In this document: in pieces, positions 7,980 through 17,676 of the stretch
Layout: each line of letters starts with the position of its first letter
How positions within the stretch are numbered: position 1 is the stretch's first letter
Notes under the pieces: model-generated
Seen by the model: only the letters and a program-made list of their open reading frames with translations
What the model was told of the DNA's origin: nothing
The model's database searches: none
NCBI GenBank assembly: GCA_020847395.1
Contig: JADLCD010000135.1
Span: 1-64,000, forward strand
Direction of reading: 5' to 3'
Origin: Chitinophagaceae bacterium
GTDB taxonomy: Bacteria; Bacteroidota; Bacteroidia; Chitinophagales; Chitinophagaceae
DNA length: 64,000 nucleotides
Position numbers and translations under genes: made by a program

Positions 7980-8600
7980 TCATGGTTTCCCGAAATACTT
8001 ATTCAGCGCCTCTGTTCTGTTATGCACGTGCAGCTTATCATAAATATTAAAACAATGCCTGCGTACCGTTTCACTGCTGACGTGGAGTTGCTGTGCAATT
8101 TCTTTATATAGCAATCCTTTGGAAAGGAGCTGAAGCACTTCGCTTTCTCTTGGTGTAAGCTGGTATGCTGCCGGGGCTGATATTTTCCTGAACGATTGTA
8201 CTACTTTACGGGCTACCTGGTTGCTCATAGGGCTGCCGCCGTTTTTCAGATCAATTACCGCTTCAAGAATTTCGGCTGTTGAGGCGCTTTTGAGAATATA
8301 CCCGTGCGCTCCTGCCTCAAGCGCTAAAAAAACTTTTTCATTCTCTTCGTAAGCCGTACACATCATACATAAAATATCAGTATTTCTTTCAGTAAGCCAT
8401 TTTACCAATTGAATGCCATTCATACCCGGTAATTGTATATCCACAATAGCAATATCAACATGGAGGTATGCATTATCCTTCATGCAATCTTCTGCATTGC
8501 TATAACTGGCTTTGCAAATAAAGCCTGCCGATTTGTTAAACAGATCCTGCAGGCTTTTCAGATAGTCGGCAGTATCTTCTACTATTAAGATGCTGATCAT
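7980..8600 (-). CDS. NarL/LuxR-family response regulator
   Basis: 206 residues from the ATG at 8598-8600; the frame is open further upstream but only overlaps the preceding kinase gene. Receiver domain with E8/D9, phospho-acceptor D54 (IVDIQLPGMNG) and the Lys of YILKSAS; LuxR helix-turn-helix at the C-terminus (LTPRESEVLQLLSKGL, then ETVRRHCFNIYDKL). It sits between two sensor kinase genes, 31 bases after the Reg_prop kinase and 10 before the TPR kinase, all on the minus strand. Its closest relative in the window is the regulator at 4255-4875. Confidence 0.92.
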   Translation of the reverse strand: MISILIVEDTADYLKSLQDLFNKSAGFICKASYSNAEDCMKDNAYLHVDIAIVDIQLPGMNGIQLVKWLTERNTDILCMMCTAYEENEKVFLALEAGAHGYILKSASTAEILEAVIDLKNGGSPMSNQVARKVVQSFRKISAPAAYQLTPRESEVLQLLSKGLLYKEIAQQLHVSSETVRRHCFNIYDKLHVHNRTEALNKYFGKP

Positions 8601-8631
8601 TGGTATAAAATTAATGATCGGTATTGAAGGT

Positions 8632-11600
8632 TCATATAGCACTTTCGTGTGATAAGCTTTGCAGTGGCATACTAAATTGTATTGTAGTGCCAATGTGGTT
8701 CTCAATAGTAAGTACTCCCTGTATTGCTTCTGTATGTTTTTTCATATTCCTCATTCCATTGCCAGGTGAGGCATCAGCAAAGTCGTCGCGTATGCCAATA
8801 CCGTTATCATAAATAATAATAGTAAGGGCCTTGTTAATTGTAATAGTGAACAATACTTTTTCTGCCTGGGCATGTTTAATAATATTGTGTATGGCTTCCT
8901 TAACTAAAAGCTGAATATGGCGCCGGTTACCACCGGTAACTTTAATTTCCGGAATCACTTCTGGTACATCGTATTCGTAGCTGATATCTGCATTTTCCAG
9001 CATAGTAGATGATTGCCGCCGTATATAGCTGATGAGCTGATCGAGTGTATCATTTTCATTATTCAAAGCCCAAACTATTTCCCGCATTTTCTGAATAAGC
9101 TCCTGTGAGTGGCTGGAAATTTTTTCCAGATTGGAATTGCTGTTACAGTTAAGCGTTTGGCATAATATTCTGATTGTTGAAAGGCCGCTACCCAAATCAT
9201 CATGTAATTCCGTTGAAATTCTTGAACGTTCTATAGCAACCGCGTTTTGCAGTTCAAGCTCCTTTTTTTGCTGATATAATTTTCTGTTGATATAATTCCG
9301 GATGACAAGATATATCATACCTAAACTCAATAAAGCTGCTATGCTTTTAAACCACCATGTTTTGTACCAGATGGTGGCTATATTGAACTGAACAAATTTT
9401 TCGGGAGAGAAGTGATCGTTGGCATATTGTAGTTTTATTTTAAAAGTATAGCTGCCAGGAGGTAATTGCGTATATCGCTGGATTTTGTTTTGATAAGCGG
9501 GCTGCCACTGGTTATCATAATTTTCGAGTTTGTATAACACTTCATAAAATGATGTTTTGTCAAAATCAATAACATCGTATTGGAAGGCAATGTTATTTTG
9601 ATAAGGTGATAGGTGCAATCGCTTTACAGCGGCTTTTAAATTAATGGTTTGATCATTTACCTGCATGCTATTTAAGATCAGGTTTACTTTTTTTTCATTA
9701 CTGTTAACTTCCGGCTTAAACCAGGTTACATTGCCTACCTGCTCAAATATGCCGATATACCCGTTTGACAAAGCAGCCATACTTATATCGTACAGATGAA
9801 ATTTCATATTGCCGAACCCGTTGGCGGCGGTATATTTTAAAAATTCTTTTTGGCGGGTTAAAAAGCAAAATATCCCTGAATTACTCGTCATCCACAGGGT
9901 ATGCTGCGGGCCGGTTACGATAGTGTAAAGCCGGTTATCGGTAAGCCCCTGCTGTTCAGAAAAAACTTCATAACACCGGCCGTTTTGTTTGTTGAGAGAA
10001 ATATGCACAAGCCCCTTCTTCTGCATTAGCAGCCAGAGGTCATTGTTTGTTGTAAGCGTAAAATCTTTTATTTCTCCTTCTGGTATTTTTTGCCTTTCAC
10101 TTTTTTGCCTGTCAGAAAATTGAATGGAAGAATCTTTTCCGTCAACATAAATCATACCGTTATACAATGTGCTGATCCAGTATTTTCCATTCCCGGCTTT
10201 TACGATATTGGTGAAACCGTTCCTGAAGTCATCACTTTTAAACCCGGGTGGTATAAATGGTATAAGGTCTCCGCTGGCAGGATAATAATTGAATAAAATA
10301 TTGCCATCGGGCGTTTTGACTAATAAAAAAAATCGTTCTTTGCCTTCCAGTGTATCTGGTATACTTTTTATTACGCGGAAATGCTTGAAAATTTCCGGAT
10401 CCAATGTTTCTTTTTTTAATGGGAGCGATCTTAACTGAAACGTTTTTTTGTCCATCAGGAAAAAATTCTGGTCAATGAACAACATATACTTATCGGGCGA
10501 ATAATCTATAGCATGACAATGGAGCGTGTTTTCTTTTGCGGGGATATTGATAGTAGTAAGCTTCGCTTCACCTGTTTCTGTATTGATCCTTGTTACGGAA
10601 TTGGCTTTAAAGCAAAGCAAATACTGTTTATCTGTAAGAAGTGTACCCGTAAGCAAACGACTGTCTGAATAAGAAAAATTATTGAACCAGGCGTTTTGGA
10701 TTTGAAAAAAACCAAGACCATTCTGGTGTGCTATCCATATATCTCCATCCCGGCCCTTAAAAAAGCGGCTGACAAATCCCCTGGTAATGCCGGTATTAAA
10801 TTCACTTAACCTGAAAGAATAATTGAATTGATGCGTTCGCAGATTATAGAAAAGAATACCATCATCTTCTGTTGCAATCCAAAGCTCATCATTGGAAAAC
10901 CTGATAATGTCATTGCTGTTTATATCCCTGAAGTTTATTTTTTTAAGCGTGTCGTAATAAATATTGCTTAATACCTGCTTGTGCAGGTGCAGCCAGAAAG
11001 TACCCCTGTCTGTTGCAAGCAAAAAGCTGTCTGCTGACCATGGCAACACCTTTCTTACCGTAGGTCTTAACGGCTTTTTTTCTTTGGCATAATACATCTT
11101 AAGATGAGTGATGTCGTCATTTATGGGATTAATGATGCTCAGCCCGTTTACTAATCCAACAAAAAGCGTATCCGGCTTATAAAGAAATAAGGAACGTATA
11201 TGCCGGTTGTAGAATGAGCCTTCATTATCAGTTCTAACCAAGGTGAAGGCTTTTGTTGTAGTATCTAATTTAAAAAGCCCGTTCCCTCGTGTTCCAACCC
11301 ATAAATTACCATTGCTGTCAAAACATAGCTTTGATACTTTTGGGTTGCCTGAAATTGCCGGATTGGAAGATGAGTCGGGAACCGGGGGGACAAAATATTG
11401 TACCCTGATATTATGTACATTAAGATTGATCAGCCCCACGCCGTACTCAATACTGGCAAACCATATCCTGTTATATTGGTCTATAAGTATATCTTCTACA
11501 TTTCCTTCAGTCATAAGATTTGAAGATATATTATAAGGCAGCGTTTTAAAATTGCTGCCATTGAATATGTAAAGACCATTATTGGTTCCTATATATAAAT

Positions 11601-11745
11601 AGCCGCTGGTATCCTTTGCTATAACATTGCAGTAATTAGAAGATAATCCGTTTTTTGTATCCCAGGTTTGAAAAGTATAAGGAAAAGTTTGGGATATACC
11701 CTGTATTGAGAAGATCAGCAAAACTATAGTAACAGTATATTTCAC
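8632..11745 (-). CDS. Two-component regulator propeller (Reg_prop/Y_Y_Y) sensor histidine kinase
   Basis: 1037 residues with a GTG start and signal peptide (1-18). The periplasmic part (about 20-690) is a beta-propeller with repeated words such as GYLYIGTNNGLYIF and GNLWVGTRGNGLF, followed by a Y_Y_Y domain (about 700-790) and one membrane segment. The cytoplasmic part has the HisKA_3 box with H848 (ELHDDLGSGLS) and HATPase_c (KEAIHN, DNGIGI, GNGMRNM). Unlike hybrid HTCS proteins it lacks a receiver and AraC domain, so it must signal through a separate regulator, most likely the one at 7980-8600 immediately downstream. No susC/susD or glycan genes lie nearby to suggest the ligand. Confidence 0.93.
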   Translation of the reverse strand: MKYTVTIVLLIFSIQGISQTFPYTFQTWDTKNGLSSNYCNVIAKDTSGYLYIGTNNGLYIFNGSNFKTLPYNISSNLMTEGNVEDILIDQYNRIWFASIEYGVGLINLNVHNIRVQYFVPPVPDSSSNPAISGNPKVSKLCFDSNGNLWVGTRGNGLFKLDTTTKAFTLVRTDNEGSFYNRHIRSLFLYKPDTLFVGLVNGLSIINPINDDITHLKMYYAKEKKPLRPTVRKVLPWSADSFLLATDRGTFWLHLHKQVLSNIYYDTLKKINFRDINSNDIIRFSNDELWIATEDDGILFYNLRTHQFNYSFRLSEFNTGITRGFVSRFFKGRDGDIWIAHQNGLGFFQIQNAWFNNFSYSDSRLLTGTLLTDKQYLLCFKANSVTRINTETGEAKLTTINIPAKENTLHCHAIDYSPDKYMLFIDQNFFLMDKKTFQLRSLPLKKETLDPEIFKHFRVIKSIPDTLEGKERFFLLVKTPDGNILFNYYPASGDLIPFIPPGFKSDDFRNGFTNIVKAGNGKYWISTLYNGMIYVDGKDSSIQFSDRQKSERQKIPEGEIKDFTLTTNNDLWLLMQKKGLVHISLNKQNGRCYEVFSEQQGLTDNRLYTIVTGPQHTLWMTSNSGIFCFLTRQKEFLKYTAANGFGNMKFHLYDISMAALSNGYIGIFEQVGNVTWFKPEVNSNEKKVNLILNSMQVNDQTINLKAAVKRLHLSPYQNNIAFQYDVIDFDKTSFYEVLYKLENYDNQWQPAYQNKIQRYTQLPPGSYTFKIKLQYANDHFSPEKFVQFNIATIWYKTWWFKSIAALLSLGMIYLVIRNYINRKLYQQKKELELQNAVAIERSRISTELHDDLGSGLSTIRILCQTLNCNSNSNLEKISSHSQELIQKMREIVWALNNENDTLDQLISYIRRQSSTMLENADISYEYDVPEVIPEIKVTGGNRRHIQLLVKEAIHNIIKHAQAEKVLFTITINKALTIIIYDNGIGIRDDFADASPGNGMRNMKKHTEAIQGVLTIENHIGTTIQFSMPLQSLSHESAI

Positions 11746-11860
11746 ACTATTGAATTTTTGCAGGCGAATATTGCCTCAAATCAGCAGCTAAGGAAGTGCA
11801 AAAGATATTGTATAAGCGTAATGCTACATTAAGTTAAGCAAAATATGCGAAACAAGTTTA

Positions 11861-12991
11861 TCAAAGTGTTTTCCCCCACTCAATCAACCGCAAAACCTCT
11901 CGCGGTGTAACGCCCACCTTTTCATCTCTTTTTTCCCCCAAACGAACAATGACCATATTTTTTGAAGGGATACAGATAATGTATTGCCCGAGTATACCGC
12001 GGGCATAAAATATCTCCGGTTCATCAGGAATAAGCCACCATTGGTAACCATAATAGTTGCAGGCTTTGCCAATATCATCTTTAATCATGCAGGGCATAAC
12101 AGAAGCTTTAAAATAAGCGCTGTCAATAACAGGTACTCCATTTATTTTTCCACTATCAAGCATCAATTGGCCGATACGGGCAAAATCCCGGGCATTGGTA
12201 TTAAAACAGCAGTATGCTTTTTCATGACCTCCGGGTTTGTCTTCGCTCCAAAGCGCAGGATGTTCAGCGCCAAGCGGCTTCCATAATTTTTCAGCAGCAT
12301 ATTCCGCCAGGCTTTTTCCTGTTGCTTTTTCTACGATCAGGCCCAACAGTTGTGTGTCTCCGCTTTTGTAGTAATGATAGGTGCCCGGGACTTTAATGAT
12401 ATTTGCCGAAGTAGCCGTTTTATATACATCACTGCCATAATACAATTCCGTTGTTACAGATAACGGGTTAGCGTAGCTCTCATTCCAGTCACTGCCACTG
12501 CTCATAGTAAGCAGATTCACAATGTTAACTTTAGCTTTTTCTCCTGCTGCAAATTCAGGAAGGTATTTGCTCACAGGGTCGTTTACTGACCCTATCTTTC
12601 CATCACGTATGGCCGCACCAACCAGTAAAGAGGTAATGCTTTTGGCAATGGAAAAAGAGCCGGTGACTGAACTATCACTGTAGCCAGGCCAATATTTTTC
12701 AAACAGTAATTTCCTGTCTTTAATAACTACAACACCTACCGTTTTTAATTTTGTGAGATATTGTTCAAAATCATCCGGCATTTTTATTTTCCCAAATTCA
12801 GGAGATGATTGCCATGGGAGGGGAGTGCCTGCTGCTACTGTTTCATTATCAAAAATTGTATAGTCATCAATATTGGCAAAATTATATGCTATTGCTTTGT
12901 AGAGGTAGGCTTTATTGGTGAGTAATGGAAGAAGTACTACAAGCAATACAATAAATAACATGCTGCGCGAACGTGGGTTGTTTTTCTTCAT
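11861..12991 (-). CDS. Serine hydrolase of the beta-lactamase / class C family
   Basis: 376 residues with an N-terminal membrane anchor (about 11-24) and a periplasmic catalytic domain. The nucleophile motif S-x-x-K is S114-IA-K117 in GSFSIAKS, followed by the lactamase fold helix (ITSLLVGAAI), the second-motif region YYKSGDTQLLG, and a C-terminal segment YGYQWWLI. Family members act as esterases, D-amino peptidases or PBP-like enzymes; the sequence does not decide between them. A single gene, divergent from the dehydrogenase at 13055. Confidence 0.85.
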   Translation of the reverse strand: MKKNNPRSRSMLFIVLLVVLLPLLTNKAYLYKAIAYNFANIDDYTIFDNETVAAGTPLPWQSSPEFGKIKMPDDFEQYLTKLKTVGVVVIKDRKLLFEKYWPGYSDSSVTGSFSIAKSITSLLVGAAIRDGKIGSVNDPVSKYLPEFAAGEKAKVNIVNLLTMSSGSDWNESYANPLSVTTELYYGSDVYKTATSANIIKVPGTYHYYKSGDTQLLGLIVEKATGKSLAEYAAEKLWKPLGAEHPALWSEDKPGGHEKAYCCFNTNARDFARIGQLMLDSGKINGVPVIDSAYFKASVMPCMIKDDIGKACNYYGYQWWLIPDEPEIFYARGILGQYIICIPSKNMVIVRLGEKRDEKVGVTPREVLRLIEWGKTL

Positions 12992-13054
12992 GATGATATT
13001 ATTACTTAATCATACTTATTTTCGGGTAATTAAAGATACTTTAAAAACTGAAGC

Positions 13055-14020
13055 ATGAATATTGTAATTCTTGACGGGTATACGTTGAATCCAGGCGATC
13101 TGGATTGGTCGCCACTCGAAAAAATCGGAGCGCTCAAAGTGTATGAAAGAACAGCTATTGCCGATGTGGTTGAACGCTCACAGGACGCTGAAATAATACT
13201 TACCAACAAAACTAAAATTACCGGTGATGCCATTAAAGCGCTTCCTAAGCTGAAGTATATCGGCGAGCTGGCAACGGGTTTTGATAATGTGGATGTAAAA
13301 GCCGCTGCGGAAAAAAATATACCTGTATGTAACGTGCCGGGCTACAGCAGTTCATCAGTAGCGCAGCTTACCATGGCGCTTATACTTGAATTAATATACA
13401 AAACAGGAAAACGATCTGAAGAAGTGCATGCAGGGGCGTGGGTAAAAAGTAAAGACTTTTGTTTTGGTCATATTGGTTTGTTTGAGTTAGAAGGCAAAAC
13501 ATTGGGTTTAATTGGTCTTGGCCAGATAGGCAGCGCCGTTGCCAGCATTGCCATAGCTTTTGGAATGAAGGTTATTGCTTCTGTGCGCAATCCCGGAAAA
13601 TATAATATAGAAGGCGTAAGTTTTGTAAGCAGGGAAGATTGTTTTAAGCAAGCTGATTTTGTGAGCCTGCATTGCCCGCTTACAGATGATACAAGGCAAA
13701 TGGTAAACACATCGCTGGTCAGTGTGATGAAACGATCGGCCTATATCATAAACACAGCCCGTGGCGCGCTGATCAATGAAAAGGATCTGGCCGATGCGTT
13801 GAACAATAACCGCATTGCCGGTGCTGCGCTGGATGTTTTGTCATCTGAGCCACCATCAGCAGATAACCCTATGTTCAATGCTGCAAATTGTATTATTACG
13901 CCACATATTGCCTGGGCCACCAAAGAGGCAAGAACAAGATTACTAAATGAATCAATAAAAAATATTGAGGCTTTTTTAAGAGGAGAAGTCAGGAATGCGG
14001 TTAATTTGAAAATTGGTTAA
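13055..14020 (+). CDS. D-2-hydroxyacid dehydrogenase (glycerate dehydrogenase-like)
   Basis: 321 residues. The NAD-binding fold has GLIGLGQIGSAVA in the middle, the catalytic region CPLTDDTRQMVN and NTARGALINEKDL (Arg), ALDVLSSEPP (Glu), and the general-acid His in TPHIAWAT. The N-terminal catalytic half includes LKYIGELATGFDNVD. Length and motifs fit glycerate/hydroxypyruvate reductases, which interconvert hydroxypyruvate and D-glycerate; substrate is inferred from similarity only. Transcribed alone, divergent from the serine hydrolase, with a repeat-filled gap behind it. Confidence 0.88.
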   Translation: MNIVILDGYTLNPGDLDWSPLEKIGALKVYERTAIADVVERSQDAEIILTNKTKITGDAIKALPKLKYIGELATGFDNVDVKAAAEKNIPVCNVPGYSSSSVAQLTMALILELIYKTGKRSEEVHAGAWVKSKDFCFGHIGLFELEGKTLGLIGLGQIGSAVASIAIAFGMKVIASVRNPGKYNIEGVSFVSREDCFKQADFVSLHCPLTDDTRQMVNTSLVSVMKRSAYIINTARGALINEKDLADALNNNRIAGAALDVLSSEPPSADNPMFNAANCIITPHIAWATKEARTRLLNESIKNIEAFLRGEVRNAVNLKIG

Positions 14021-14039
14021 TTTGAAAATTTGAAAATGA

Positions 14040-14226
14040 TTGAACCACAAAGGCACGGAGGCACAAAGTTGCACAGAGAGTTTAGTGGTTTATGGTTTGT
14101 GGTTGCAGGTTGTTTTAGGTTAATTCTTATAATCTTACATAGCCCATAGCCGGCATTCCCGGATTCTCACATTGCTACATTAAATTCCTTTCTGAATCTT
14201 TGTGTCTCCGTGCCTTTGTGGTTCAA
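14040..14226. repeat. Inverted pair of 29-bp dispersed repeat arms
   Basis: The left arm 14040-14068 begins TTGAACCACAAAGGCACGG. The right arm 14198-14226 is its reverse complement with one mismatch. Between them are low-complexity words (GGTTTATGGTTTGTGG). A degenerate copy lies at 4959-4999. No coding content. The right arm ends 43 bases before the ABC-F promoter element. Confidence 0.8.
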
Positions 14227-14269
14227 AAGTTCACCGCTCAAAGCCCACCGCCGATACCTATTACCTCCT

Positions 14270-14277
14270 TATCTTTG
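14270..14277 (+). promoter_or_regulatory. TATCTTTG promoter element just before the ABC-F start codon
   Basis: An exact TAnnTTTG Bacteroidota -7 element ends four bases before the ATG at 14282, implying transcription from about the start codon, so a leaderless or nearly leaderless mRNA. No good -33 TTG is present. Confidence 0.5.
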
Positions 14278-14281
14278 CCAC

Positions 14282-16171
14282 ATGCATTATGTTTCTGCTG
14301 AAGGATTGGGAAAATCTTACGGAATTAAACCTCTTTTCAACAACCTGAATTTTCATATTGAAGAAGGCGATAAAATAGCCATTGTTGCCCGCAATGGTTA
14401 CGGAAAATCTACCATACTTAAAATAATTGCCGGTAAGGAAACGCCGGATGAAGGAAAGATTTGGATACATAAGGATGTTACTGTTGCCTTGTTTGAACAG
14501 GAGCCTTCGTTTATTGAAGAGCTAAGCATTCTTGAAAATATATTTCATCATAATCATCCCGTAATTAACGCTATCAAAGAATATGAAGCGGTAAACGAAA
14601 CTGAAGACGCCGCTTTAATAGGAAAGGCTATTGAAAGAATGGATGAGCTGGGGGCGTGGGATTTTGACAGTAAGGTTAAACAAATTCTTGGCAAATTAAA
14701 TATTCATCACCTGCAACAAAAAGCCGGCACGCTTTCCGGCGGACAAAGAAAACGCGTAGCCCTGGCGAGAACGCTTATTGATATTGGTTTTGAACATAAG
14801 CATGTATTGCTGATCATGGATGAACCTACGAATCATCTTGATGTAGAAACGGTTGAATGGCTGGAACATTACCTGAACCAGGAAAATGTAACCTTACTGC
14901 TTGTAACACATGACCGTTATTTTCTTGATGCTGTTTGCGAGGAAATATGGGAGCTGGAGGGAAGTGAACTTTTTATTCATAAAGGCGATTATGAAAATTA
15001 CATTGAAAAGAAAGCTTCAAGAATTGAACAGCAATCTGCCAGTATAGATAAAGCAAAGAATTTATACCGTAAAGAGCTTGAATGGATACGCAAACAACCC
15101 AAAGCAAGAACCACAAAATCAAAAAGCAGGATTGATGCGTTTACGGATGTTGAACATAAAGCCAAACAAAAAATTGAAGATAACCAGGTACAGCTTAACG
15201 CTAAGATGACAAGGCTTGGAGGTAAAGTTGTTGAACTGAAAAAAGTATATAAATCATTTGGCGACCGCATTATACTAAAGGGATTTGATTATACTTTTTC
15301 AAAAGGAGAGCGGGTTGGTATTATTGGTAAAAATGGCGCAGGTAAATCTACCTTTATTAATATCCTGCAGGAAATTGAAAAAGCGGACAGTGGTAAAATA
15401 AATATTGGCGAAACGGTAGTGTTCGGTTATTATTCGCAGGAAGGGTTGCAGATAAAAGAAGATGTGCGTGTGATTGAATTTGTAAAAAATATTGCCGAAA
15501 ATTTCCCGTTGGCAGACGGAGGTTCGCTCAATGCCTCACAGTTTCTTCAATTGTTTTTATTCAGCCCCGATCAGCAGTATACTTATATATCCAAATTGAG
15601 CGGTGGTGAGAAGAAACGCCTTATGCTGCTGGCCATATTATTCCGCAATCCCAATTTTTTAATATTGGATGAACCTACCAATGATCTTGATCTGCCAACG
15701 TTGAGTGTGCTCGAAAATTTTCTGAGTGAATATAAAGGCTGCCTTTTAATAGTATCGCACGACCGTTATTTTATGGACAGGCTCACCGATCACTTATTCG
15801 TGTTTGATGGCAATGGAGAAATTAAAGATTTTCCTGGTAATTATACACAGTATCGCCTTTGGAAAAAAGAACAGGAGGATAAAAAAACAATGGCGCCCGT
15901 GGTTAATAAATCGCAGGCTGTTGAAACAGATAGCCCTCCTTCACCAGAAAAAAGAAAAATATCTTACAAAGAAAAAAGAGAGTTTGAGATTTTACAGAAG
16001 GAAATAACAATACTGGAAAATGAGAAAACCGAAATAAGCAGGCAATTAAATGAAGGAACCCTTCCTTATGATCAATTGCAGAAATTTTCGCAACGTATAG
16101 GAGAACTGTCAGAACAACTTGATGAAAAAGAAATGCGCTGGCTTGAATTAAGTGAATTGATTGGGGAATAG
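14282..16171 (+). CDS. ABC-F family ATPase (Uup-like)
   Basis: 629 residues from the ATG at 14282; upstream in-frame codons run through repeat DNA. Two ABC domains in tandem: Walker A ARNGYGKST, signature LSGGQRKRVALARTL and Walker B LLIMDEPTNHLD in the first; GKNGAGKST, LSGGEKKRLML and LILDEPTNDLD in the second. The ABC-F linker lies between them, and a C-terminal coiled coil (from about residue 560) is of the Uup type. No membrane segments. ABC-F proteins act on the ribosome or, for Uup, have been linked to DNA branched-intermediate processing; no resistance role is indicated here. Confidence 0.93.
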   Translation: MHYVSAEGLGKSYGIKPLFNNLNFHIEEGDKIAIVARNGYGKSTILKIIAGKETPDEGKIWIHKDVTVALFEQEPSFIEELSILENIFHHNHPVINAIKEYEAVNETEDAALIGKAIERMDELGAWDFDSKVKQILGKLNIHHLQQKAGTLSGGQRKRVALARTLIDIGFEHKHVLLIMDEPTNHLDVETVEWLEHYLNQENVTLLLVTHDRYFLDAVCEEIWELEGSELFIHKGDYENYIEKKASRIEQQSASIDKAKNLYRKELEWIRKQPKARTTKSKSRIDAFTDVEHKAKQKIEDNQVQLNAKMTRLGGKVVELKKVYKSFGDRIILKGFDYTFSKGERVGIIGKNGAGKSTFINILQEIEKADSGKINIGETVVFGYYSQEGLQIKEDVRVIEFVKNIAENFPLADGGSLNASQFLQLFLFSPDQQYTYISKLSGGEKKRLMLLAILFRNPNFLILDEPTNDLDLPTLSVLENFLSEYKGCLLIVSHDRYFMDRLTDHLFVFDGNGEIKDFPGNYTQYRLWKKEQEDKKTMAPVVNKSQAVETDSPPSPEKRKISYKEKREFEILQKEITILENEKTEISRQLNEGTLPYDQLQKFSQRIGELSEQLDEKEMRWLELSELIGE

Positions 16172-16191
16172 GTTTTTAGAGCTGTCAGCAG

Positions 16192-16244
16192 AAACCTATA
16201 AGGTTTGCAGGGCGGCAATACTGCGCTGCAAACCTTATAGGTTT
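16192..16244. repeat. Perfect 19-bp inverted repeat (AAACCTATAAGG family), copy 1
   Basis: Arms AAACCTATAAGGTTTGCAG and its exact complement are separated by 15 bases (GGCGGCAATACTGCG). The element lies between two converging genes and could act as a bidirectional terminator. A second copy with the same arms is at 44868-44921. Confidence 0.85.
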
Positions 16245-16294
16245 ATTCATCACCTGATACCCAAACCATAAACGTTAAACCACAAACCCTACTT

Positions 16295-17464
16295 TCAGGG
16301 CATCGCCTCAACAACCACTGTTTGTTTTAAACGAATAGCAACGGGTTGCTCTAAACGTATAGCAGGTTTCCAATTCGGCATACCTTCAAATTTTTTTTCC
16401 AGTTCTTCATTCAAATCATCATTGCCACCCTTTACCACACGGGCATATACAGGTTTACCTTGTTTATCAATAATATAATCAATTACAACATACGCAGCCC
16501 TTTGCCCCTCGGCCAATAATGGTGCAAGCTCTTTACCGGTATCATCCAAAAATACCTGGAAGGCCTTTGTGCCCCCCGGAAATACAGGCTGGTTATTTAC
16601 CACCTTGGCCAACTGCTCCTCAGGAATAGGAATTTTCTTTTCGACCGGTTCCCTTTTTGGTTTTGCAGCAACTTCTGTTGTTTTCAAAACTTTATAAGGA
16701 AGATCCTGCATAGCATAATCACCCCGATCGTTCACCATTGCTACAGGTATCTGTTTGTTTTTTTCAAAATAATCGTAGGCAGATTGAAGTGTTGTAACCA
16801 GCGGTTTGTATGTTTTATACATCTGCAGAAAACGCTCAAGGTAACCTACGCTGCGGGCATTATTAAACTGCACGGGAAATATATGTACAGGAATATATTC
16901 CTGCCCCATAGCACGCGCATAGCTTGTAATGATATATAGCTCCTCAATCTGATCATTGTTGATAGGAATGCAACCTTCAGTTACGCATGATCCATGAATA
17001 TAGATATCACCACCAGGAGTTAAAGAATCACTTAATAATTTATCGGCCGCATTAGGGTAATTTAATCCTAATGATAAATGATAAGCGCTGTTGGGTTTAA
17101 ATTCATTAATATAATAAAATCCTTCGGGTACCTGGTAATCACCCTGCATTCTTTTTGGTCCGAGCGAACCCGCCATTGCGCAAATCTTGTATGTTTTAAA
17201 AAGCCTGAAAGTTTCTTTAGGGCTGTTCTTTACCCATACTTCAAGCTGGCTGTCATATTTAAAGGAACGTATATAAACATATTTCGCTGGCCACTGTAAC
17301 TTTTTGGATTCAAATTGTTTGCGAAGAGTATCTTCTTTTCTTCTGAAAACATCGGCAATTTTAGCAAAAGACTTCTGATAGTCAACAAATGAGTTTTGCC
17401 CGCTAACAGAATACGCCATACCAATCCACACAATAATGGTAAAAATGTATTTTGTTTTGATCAT
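16295..17464 (-). CDS. L,D-transpeptidase-family (YkuD) protein with a C-terminal TonB-like domain
   Basis: 389 residues with a signal peptide (1-22). The YkuD-type domain (about 45-200) has FRLFKTYKICAMAG and the catalytic region IHGSCVTEGCIPI, with the conserved His and the GC cysteine. The last ~110 residues (NQPVFPGGTKAFQVFL, then VVIDYIIDKQGKPVYARVV and MPNWKPA) look like a TonB C-terminal / energy-transducer domain, here secreted and without a TonB membrane anchor. The first part should cross-link or trim peptidoglycan or attach proteins to it; the second is a likely binding module. It converges on the ABC-F gene. Confidence 0.85.
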   Translation of the reverse strand: MIKTKYIFTIIVWIGMAYSVSGQNSFVDYQKSFAKIADVFRRKEDTLRKQFESKKLQWPAKYVYIRSFKYDSQLEVWVKNSPKETFRLFKTYKICAMAGSLGPKRMQGDYQVPEGFYYINEFKPNSAYHLSLGLNYPNAADKLLSDSLTPGGDIYIHGSCVTEGCIPINNDQIEELYIITSYARAMGQEYIPVHIFPVQFNNARSVGYLERFLQMYKTYKPLVTTLQSAYDYFEKNKQIPVAMVNDRGDYAMQDLPYKVLKTTEVAAKPKREPVEKKIPIPEEQLAKVVNNQPVFPGGTKAFQVFLDDTGKELAPLLAEGQRAAYVVIDYIIDKQGKPVYARVVKGGNDDLNEELEKKFEGMPNWKPAIRLEQPVAIRLKQTVVVEAMP

Positions 17465-17676
17465 TATCTGAATGCGTTTGTATTCTTTTTCAGCTTATTA
17501 TACAAATATCATGCTTATTGCGATATGATAGTATTAAAAATCTCAACAGCATGTGAACTACTTCATCTTTATACTTCTTTTAACGGTAAACACTCAAATG
17601 TATTTTACACCCGGTTGATTTTCACTCTTTATTTCTACCTCTTTATTATCTTCACGCCTCATTTCTAAAAAATAGT

